A DNA stretch of 64,000 nt from Pseudoruegeria sp. HB172150 (GTDB lineage: Bacteria > Pseudomonadota > Alphaproteobacteria > Rhodobacterales > Rhodobacteraceae). The notes below the pieces were generated by a model that searched no databases, had not been told where the DNA came from, and saw nothing but the letters and a program-made list of their open reading frames with translations. Where the stretch lies: contig NZ_JAATNG010000001.1 of assembly GCF_013184805.1 (NCBI RefSeq), positions 1,798,001 through 1,862,000 on the forward strand. Direction: 5' to 3'. The first letter of the stretch is position 1; every line of letters begins with the position of its first letter. Position numbers and translations under genes: made by a program. This document shows, piece after piece, positions 58,933 to 64,000 of the stretch.

Positions 58933-60867
58933 TCAGAACTTCAGCAGCCAGCTCAGTTCCGCGCCATAGGCCTCCACGCCGCCACCAAGACCCTCGGCGA
59001 AGGTGCTGATATGGATGACGCTGCCATTCTCGGTCACTTGCTCAAGTCCAAACGCCAGCCGCGCACGCGAGCTTTCATCGGCTCCCGGCGACGTCTCCTC
59101 GCGTGCGAAAATTCCGCCCAGTCCGCCCGTCAGAATCAGGTTCGGCCCGAACCCCTTGAGCGGCAGTTCGAAATCCATCCCGAGCGACGCCTCCTGGACG
59201 GTGGCGCTCTCGCCCGAGACCGGCACACCGGCATTCGCCGTGTAACCGTCATGCCGGTCCGTCGCCCGTGCATAATCGAGCCGCGGCATAAGCGTGATCG
59301 ACTCCAGCACGATCTCTCCCTCGACGCCGAGGGTCAGCAGCGAGCGGCGGCTCTCGAAATCGCCGCCCGCCGGCCCCGAGACCGTGTTCTGCGCACGCCC
59401 TTCCAGATAGGAGGCCGAGAAGATCAGCGGATGCTTCGGCAGCCGGTACACCGCATAAGGACCGAACAGCCAGCCATTGCCGTCGAAGTCGAACGTGCCG
59501 TCCCCGGCCGAAAACCGGTCCCCCTGCAGCATGACACCCAGCCGGATCCGTTCGCCGCGGTACAGGTTGGCGCCGAGAATCGCGTTGTAATAGCTCGAAC
59601 CGGTCTCGCCGGATGTCGCCCAGTAACCAGTGGCATGCATCCAGATCAACGCATCGGTCGAGGTTTCGAGATCGAAGAAGTGCCGTCCCTGACTGACGCC
59701 CGCGTCGAACCCGCCGCCGCCTCCGCCGGAAAGCATCCGCCCGAGTTTCGGCTGCGTGGCGATCAGGGCGTGCGCACGGGCCTGCATCGACTCCGCGATG
59801 AATTTCTCGGTCTCCTCGACGGGCACGTAGGTGACCGTCACCGTGGCGGAGGCGGTGTTCGTATTGCCGGCCACGTCGCTCGCGACACCCGCCGGCACCG
59901 CGATGGTCACATCCTCACCGCCGTCCGGGTCGATCGTCACCTCATACTCGGCGCCGCTGCCGGTAAGTCCGGTGGCGGCAGCGCCGGTGACGGCCAGATC
60001 CGAGGCGGCGAACCCGGTCACATCCTCGCTGAACCGCACGGTCACCTTGAACGGGGACCCGTCGACGATCTGTTCCGGCGCGTCGAGGATACTGACCTCT
60101 GGCCGCGTGACATCGACCGGGGCGGCGACGGTGATGGTCACCGTATCGGCAGCAGAAGCCGTATAGCCGTCATCCACGATCAGCTGGAACACCAGCGTTA
60201 GGTTGTCCACGTTGAAATCAAGCTCCGGCGCGGCGAAGCTTGGCGAAGCGGACGTGGAATCGACCAGCGTGACCGTATCTCCGCCGGTCTGCGTCCACGC
60301 ATAGGTCAGCGTGTCATCCTCGGGGTCGGACGAGCCGCTCCCGTCCAGCGTCACCGTCGCGCCGGAGGCGACCGTCCGGTCCGGGCCTGCATTCGCCGTC
60401 GGGGTTTCGTTTACCAGTATTCGGGTATTCACGACGGTTGTCCCGGTCACGCCAGCCAGCGCGACTTCGTAATCGTAAAAGGTGGTGCCGCCATCCGGGC
60501 TTCCGCGGAACACTATTCCCATATAGTCGTCGACGGGATAAGTGCTGTCCGCGCCGTTCTGCGACAGAATTTCTACGGAGGTAAGGTTACAATAAAGTTC
60601 TAGCTGTGTTTCGGTGATAGAATTTGAGGAAAGCGTGCCATTAAAATAATATTGGCTACCTCCGGCAATTTGATTTCCATTTATAAAGTATATATAGCCG
60701 TTTCGGAATGGGGAATTGGTGTAAAATTGAAAACTGCAACCCAATCCCAGTCCAATCGCGGGGTTCTGGTCAACGAAATCTCCATCCAGCGCCATCGCTG
60801 TCGAAGGCACCCCAAGGAGCCCGACCCCAACCATCGCCGAAAAAACACGTGTAAAAAGCCGTCCCAT
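58933..60867 (-). CDS. Autotransporter-like outer-membrane protein with PKD and Ig-like domains
   Basis: A 644-residue exported protein. Signal peptide MGRLFTRVFSAMVGVGLLGVPSTAMA is followed by a unique cysteine-containing domain of about 120 residues. A PKD-type domain follows (VASGATVTLDGSGSSDPEDDTLTYAW), then a bacterial Ig-like domain (VTRPEVSILDAPEQIVDG...FSEDVTGF), a glycine-rich link GRMLSGGGGGGFDAG, and a C-terminal beta-barrel ending with Trp-Leu-Leu-Lys-Phe, the typical autotransporter end. The barrel would anchor the adhesin-like passenger at the cell surface. Its first 350 bp are AT-rich compared with the rest. Confidence 0.78.
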   Translation of the reverse strand: MGRLFTRVFSAMVGVGLLGVPSTAMALDGDFVDQNPAIGLGLGCSFQFYTNSPFRNGYIYFINGNQIAGGSQYYFNGTLSSNSITETQLELYCNLTSVEILSQNGADSTYPVDDYMGIVFRGSPDGGTTFYDYEVALAGVTGTTVVNTRILVNETPTANAGPDRTVASGATVTLDGSGSSDPEDDTLTYAWTQTGGDTVTLVDSTSASPSFAAPELDFNVDNLTLVFQLIVDDGYTASAADTVTITVAAPVDVTRPEVSILDAPEQIVDGSPFKVTVRFSEDVTGFAASDLAVTGAAATGLTGSGAEYEVTIDPDGGEDVTIAVPAGVASDVAGNTNTASATVTVTYVPVEETEKFIAESMQARAHALIATQPKLGRMLSGGGGGGFDAGVSQGRHFFDLETSTDALIWMHATGYWATSGETGSSYYNAILGANLYRGERIRLGVMLQGDRFSAGDGTFDFDGNGWLFGPYAVYRLPKHPLIFSASYLEGRAQNTVSGPAGGDFESRRSLLTLGVEGEIVLESITLMPRLDYARATDRHDGYTANAGVPVSGESATVQEASLGMDFELPLKGFGPNLILTGGLGGIFAREETSPGADESSRARLAFGLEQVTENGSVIHISTFAEGLGGGVEAYGAELSWLLKF

Positions 60868-61252
60868 GGCACATGTCCCCTGCATTCCTGCCTGCCACAT
60901 GTGACCAGGATCGGCCGTGTCTCGCCGCGCCGCCCCGGTTCCCCCAACCGGACGGTGGTTTAACTGAGTATTTTGTTAAGTTTTTTTTCGCGATGAGCAA
61001 TAAGGAAAATCACGATGTTGGGATGATTACACTGCGGTGCAGGCATTCCACTGCCGGTATAAGGCCCGCCCGAACCAGACCGCTATCGACGTCTGAGACT
61101 ATTCCCCACTCTAGCGACGGGGCGGCTTGGACAGATGACGCCAGCGGTTAGCAATGGTCCAGTTTTCGAATGGTTAAATTCGAGTTAGGAAAGTTTTTTC
61201 GGGATTCCAGTAAGTTAAGAGGCGTCCCCATGGGGACGCCCCGAAAACGGCC
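60868..61252 (-). other. AT-rich intergenic region upstream of the autotransporter gene
   Basis: A stretch of about 385 bp without a convincing gene. It carries AT-rich sequence near 60961-61010, a CtrA-like site TTAA-ATTCGAG-TTAGG at 61174-61189, and a 20-bp perfect palindrome at 61221-61240. Its base composition differs from the flanking genes. Confidence 0.45.
61221..61240. terminator. 20-bp perfect palindrome after mnmA
   Basis: The palindrome begins GGCGTCCCC and ends GGGGACGCC, with no spacer, 13 bp beyond the mnmA stop on the minus strand. It may act as a transcript end, though no T tract follows directly. Confidence 0.45.
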
Positions 61253-62392
61253 TCAGCGGCCCTTCCAGATCCAGCCCCCGCCGAAGACCCGGCTCCCCTC
61301 CGGCTCATAAAAAACGCAGGCCTGCCCCGGCGAGACCCCTTCCTCCGGCGCCAGCAATTCCACCTCCGCCTCGGTCTCAGATAGCGGCCGGATCACCGCC
61401 TCCCGCGGCGGCCGCGTCGACCGCAGCTTGACCGCCAGCGGCCACTCCTTTTCCGAGGTGAAGGACGCATCCCCCAGCCAGTTGATCTCCCTGACCGGCA
61501 CGACCCGCGTCGCCAGCATCTCCTTCGGCCCCACGATCACCCGCCGGCCATCGACATCGAGCCGGACCACATAAAGCGGCTCCTCCAGCCCGCCGATCCC
61601 CAGCCCCCGCCGCTGCCCGATGGTGTAGTGGATCACCCCCCGGTGCTCCCCCAGCACCCGGCCATCCACATGCACGATCTCGCCCGGCTCCGCCGCCCCC
61701 GGCCGCAGCTTCTCGATCACCGAGGCATAATTGCCGTCCGGCACGAAACAGATGTCCTGGCTGTCGGGCTTGTCCGCCACACTCAGTCCATGCCGCGCCG
61801 CCAGCGCCCGCGTCTCCGCCTTCGATTCCAGATGGCCAAGCGGGAAGCGCAGGAAGCCCAGCTGCTCCGGCGTGGTCGAGAACAGGAAATAGCTCTGATC
61901 CCGCGCCGGATCGGCGGCGCGGTGCAGTTCCGGCCCGTGGAGCCCATCCTTCCGCTGGATATAATGGCCCGTCGCCATGCAATCCGCATCAAGGTCCTTC
62001 GCCGTCTCCAGCAAGTCCTTGAACTTCACCCGCTCATTGCAGCGGATGCAGGGCACCGGCGTCGCCCCGGCCAGGTAGCTGTCGGCAAACTCGTCGATCA
62101 CCGCGTCCTTGAAGATGTTCTCGTAGTCGAGGACGTAATGCGGGAACCCCATTTCCTCGGCCACGCGCCGCGCATCGTGGATATCGATACCGGCACAGCA
62201 GGCGCCTTTCTTGGCCAGCGCCGCGCCATGATCGTAAAGCTGTAGCGTCACGCCGACCACGTCATAGCCCTCGCGCGCAAGCTCCGCGGCGACGACTGAC
62301 GAGTCGACGCCGCCCGACATCGCAACGACGACGCGCGTGTCTGCCGGAGCCTTGGGCAGGCCCAGCGAATTCAGCTCTCGATCCAAGGGCAT
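61253..62392 (-). CDS. mnmA: tRNA-specific 2-thiouridylase MnmA
   Basis: A 379-residue enzyme that thiolates U34 of tRNA Glu, Gln and Lys. The PP-loop ATP-binding motif [10 protein letters not shown] is at residues 24-33. Cys118 in [10 protein letters not shown] and Cys215 in [13 protein letters not shown] are the catalytic pair (E. coli Cys102 and Cys199). [13 protein letters not shown] is a further landmark. ATG 62392 is preferred to an upstream start at 62446, which would add a basic leader of no similarity. It uses sulfur delivered by cysteine desulfurases such as those encoded at 23.4 and 29.2 kb. Confidence 0.96.
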   Translation of the reverse strand: MPLDRELNSLGLPKAPADTRVVVAMSGGVDSSVVAAELAREGYDVVGVTLQLYDHGAALAKKGACCAGIDIHDARRVAEEMGFPHYVLDYENIFKDAVIDEFADSYLAGATPVPCIRCNERVKFKDLLETAKDLDADCMATGHYIQRKDGLHGPELHRAADPARDQSYFLFSTTPEQLGFLRFPLGHLESKAETRALAARHGLSVADKPDSQDICFVPDGNYASVIEKLRPGAAEPGEIVHVDGRVLGEHRGVIHYTIGQRRGLGIGGLEEPLYVVRLDVDGRRVIVGPKEMLATRVVPVREINWLGDASFTSEKEWPLAVKLRSTRPPREAVIRPLSETEAEVELLAPEEGVSPGQACVFYEPEGSRVFGGGWIWKGR

Positions 62393-62515
62393 CTGAAAAT
62401 CCTTACGGGGTCCGCCGGAATATAGGAAAATGCGAAGCACTCTCAACCCCCCGGCTTCACCCGTCCTTAAGCCGTGCCTAGCAGTCTGCGCCCGTCATAT
62501 CTGAGGGGAACTGAC

Positions 62516-62788
62516 ATGTATCTACGCAAAGTGAGCGGGCCTCGCACCGTCACCTTGCCGGACGGGACCACGATGAGCCGGGCGGACCTTCCCGACCCGA
62601 AGACACGTAGATGGGTCGCAAGCCGCAAGGCCGCCGTCGTACGCGGCGTGTCGTCGGGTCTGATTTCGCACAAGGAAGCTCTGGAAATCTACGAGCTGAG
62701 CGACGACGAACTCTCTTCCTGGCAACAGGCGGTCGAGATCCATGGCGAGGCGGCGTTGAAAGCGACGGCACTGCAGAAGTTTCGTTAA
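62516..62788 (+). CDS. sciP: CtrA inhibitor SciP (DUF1153)
   Basis: A 90-residue protein. The segment GPRTVTLPDGTTMSRADLPDP and then TRRWVASRKAAVVRGVSSGLISHKEALEIYELSDDELSSWQQAV match SciP/DUF1153, a small helix-turn-helix protein. In Caulobacter SciP binds CtrA and blocks recruitment of RNA polymerase, closing the CtrA activity window. ATG 62516 has GAGGGG upstream; an in-frame start at 62474 is less likely. It is adjacent to ctrA, consistent with joint regulation. Confidence 0.92.
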   Translation: MYLRKVSGPRTVTLPDGTTMSRADLPDPKTRRWVASRKAAVVRGVSSGLISHKEALEIYELSDDELSSWQQAVEIHGEAALKATALQKFR

Positions 62789-63075
62789 CGGTAGCTGTTT
62801 TTCGCCGGTCACTGGAACGGTCAAATCGAGCTACAACAGCGTTGAGCTCGGCCCGGGAAACCATTCAATAGGTTAACTGCAACGGAGCGGACTCAACTTT
62901 ACGTTGGGTGAGGACGGTTTTCTGCGGTAAAGATGCGCGCAATTTACATCTAATCATTCAGTTCTTTTGCCATGTGTAAATTTGTGTGGCAGGATTCCTG
63001 TCGTGCGGTAACGTGTGATTAACCTTTCTTGGCCAGTGTTGCGGGCATCGGAAAGGTTGAGAGTGGAGAGTATAC
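62789..63075 (+). promoter_or_regulatory. ctrA upstream region with GANTC sites
   Basis: A 287-bp gap between sciP and ctrA. It has GACTC at 62890-62894 and GATTC at 62993-62997, both GANTC sites for the CcrM methyltransferase; in Caulobacter such a site makes ctrA transcription depend on DNA methylation state. A CtrA-like site lies at 63008-63023. No gene is seen. Confidence 0.5.
63008..63023 (+). promoter_or_regulatory. CtrA box upstream of ctrA
   Basis: GTAA-CGTGTGA-TTAAC matches the TTAA-N7-TTAAC consensus at all but the first base, 52 bp upstream of the ctrA start. It suggests autoregulation of ctrA. Confidence 0.55.
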
Positions 63076-63789
63076 ATGCGCGTCTTGTTGGTAGAAGACG
63101 ATCCTGCCACGTCTCGGAGTATCGAGTTAATGTTGTCCCACGCCAACTTGAACGTCTACGCGACGGATCTTGGCGAAGAGGGGATAGATTTAGCGAAACT
63201 CTATGATTACGATCTTATCCTTCTTGATCTGAACCTTCCCGACATGAACGGCCACGACGTCTTGCGGCAGTTGCGGATCGCCCGGGTCGACACACCGATC
63301 CTGATTCTGTCCGGGGCAGACGACACCGAAAACAAGCTTAAGGGCTTCGGGTTCGGCGCAGACGATTATCTGACGAAGCCTTTCCATCGGGAGGAGCTTG
63401 TCGCACGGATCCATGCGATCATTCGCCGGTCCAAGGGGCATTCCCAGTCGGTTATTCGCACGGGGCTGGTCGAGGTGAACCTGGACGCCAAGACCGTGGA
63501 AGCCAACGGCAAGCCGGTGCACCTGACCGGCAAGGAATACCAGATGCTGGAACTTCTGAGCCTGCGCAAGGGCACGACCCTGACCAAGGAGATGTTCCTG
63601 AACCATCTCTATGGCGGCATGGACGAACCGGAACTGAAGATCATCGATGTCTTCATCTGCAAGCTGCGCAAAAAGCTGAGCCAAGCGACAGAAGGCGACA
63701 ATTACATCGAAACGGTTTGGGGTCGTGGCTATGTGTTGCGAGATCCGGAGCCCAGCGAAATGAACGACCCGGTTGCCATCGGCGCCTGA
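63076..63789 (+). CDS. ctrA: Cell-cycle master response regulator CtrA
   Basis: A 237-residue OmpR-type regulator. Receiver: [20 protein letters not shown], phospho-Asp51 in [13 protein letters not shown], and [30 protein letters not shown]. The winged-helix domain has [52 protein letters not shown], the block that is nearly invariant in CtrA (cited by its start LTGKEYQ and end KLRKKL). It is phosphorylated through CckA and ChpT and controls motility, polarity or gene-transfer-agent genes in this order. sciP lies upstream and ligA downstream. Confidence 0.97.
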   Translation: MRVLLVEDDPATSRSIELMLSHANLNVYATDLGEEGIDLAKLYDYDLILLDLNLPDMNGHDVLRQLRIARVDTPILILSGADDTENKLKGFGFGADDYLTKPFHREELVARIHAIIRRSKGHSQSVIRTGLVEVNLDAKTVEANGKPVHLTGKEYQMLELLSLRKGTTLTKEMFLNHLYGGMDEPELKIIDVFICKLRKKLSQATEGDNYIETVWGRGYVLRDPEPSEMNDPVAIGA

Positions 63790-63884
63790 AAGGCGCCCAC
63801 AGGCGACAGCCCGCCACTCACAGACTAGACCTCCTCCGGGAGCGCTCCTAAGAATTCGGGAGACACTTTCGGAGGACGCCAAGC

Positions 63885-64000
63885 GTGGCCAAAGAGACAC
63901 CGATCGCGGAGCTGACTGAAGCGGCGGCGGCGCAGGAACTGGCAGCGCTCGCCGATGCGCTGAAGCGGGCTAACCGGGCGTATCACACCGAAGACGCGCC
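63885..64000 (+). CDS. ligA: NAD-dependent DNA ligase LigA (5' part; runs off the right edge)
   Basis: The first 38 residues of a DNA ligase. GTG 63885 is preceded by GGAGGA (63871-63876) with eight bases of spacing. The protein begins MAKETPIAELTEAAAAQEL and continues LADALKRANRAYHTEDAP, matching the LigA N-terminal Ia domain, which binds NAD+ nicotinamide (the Y-x-x-D-A-P motif). The catalytic KXDG lysine lies beyond the window. It follows ctrA by 95 bp; the hairpin GGCGCC-TGAAA-GGCGCC at the ctrA stop (63781-63797) may separate them. Confidence 0.85.
   Translation, partial: MAKETPIAELTEAAAAQELAALADALKRANRAYHTEDA

Noticed and set aside
58888-60201. 437-residue plus-strand frame opposite the autotransporter gene
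   Set aside because: The minus strand has a signal peptide, PKD/Ig domains and a barrel; the opposite frame is basic and featureless.

Overview
The window is a chromosomal segment of an alphaproteobacterium, almost certainly of the order Rhodobacterales. The evidence is the high GC content, a GAAC-N7-GAAC SOS box in front of recA, the CckA/SciP/CtrA cell-cycle regulators, an IscR with a single cysteine, an iscR-iscS-sufBCD-sufS cluster, a class II DAHP synthase, and ctrA placed next to ligA. I see no prophage, insertion sequence, integron or CRISPR array. Most genes are housekeeping, with accessory islands between about 30-34 kb, 38-47 kb and 58.9-61 kb.

Layout. 0-5.5 kb: the 5' part of an agmatinase-family gene, a TDT/TehA-type permease, a CaiB/BaiF CoA-transferase, guaB and an RsmB-like rRNA methyltransferase. 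5.5-9.2 kb: cckA behind an exact CtrA box, then recA with promoter, SOS box and terminator. 9.2-13.6 kb: two tandem DUF1127 genes, each preceded by its own perfect palindrome, a small ABM-like gene, then alaE divergent from alaS and a DUF1330 gene. 13.8-20.3 kb, mostly minus strand: a cupin, a secreted HEXXH protein, typA, an SMR transporter, a YitT-family protein, a LysR regulator and icd. 20.5-22.6 kb: a DUF2235 hydrolase, a Pmp3 peptide and an alpha/beta hydrolase. 22.7-30.4 kb: the Fe-S assembly operon iscR-iscS-sufB-sufC-sufD-two membrane proteins-sufS. 30.6-33.4 kb: an animal-type haem peroxidase, an O-methyltransferase and tRNA-Arg(CCG).

33.5-38.0 kb: ugpBAEC for glycerol-3-phosphate uptake, behind a tandem Pho box. 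38.4-46.9 kb: a beta-helix protein with a duplicated C-terminal domain, two small secreted proteins divergent from an OmpR/EnvZ-type pair, glycerate 2-kinase, a stand-alone Hint protein and a small membrane protein. 46.9-53.1 kb, minus strand: a branched-chain amino-acid ABC transporter (livJ, G, F, H, M) with a MobA-like gene at its end. 53.2-58.7 kb: a methyltransferase, a GlxA-type AraC regulator, aroG, and phnWX for 2-aminoethylphosphonate breakdown. 58.9-64 kb: an autotransporter-like protein, mnmA, sciP, ctrA and the start of ligA.

How the parts fit. CckA starts the phosphorelay that controls CtrA, and SciP antagonises CtrA; all three genes lie here, and CtrA-type boxes precede both cckA and ctrA. 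The ugp genes with Pho boxes and phnWX point to scavenging of organic phosphorus. The suf cluster is complete enough to build Fe-S clusters, with an IscR-type operator overlapping the iscR -10 element. No single novel defence or biosynthetic system stands out. The best leads are the palindrome-preceded DUF1127 pair, the membrane-protein pair inside the suf operon, a second IscR-like palindrome inside iscS, the duplicated domain of the 38.4 kb protein, and the two-component pair with a degenerate H-box next to divergent secreted proteins. All functional calls come from reading motifs and context; no database search was run.
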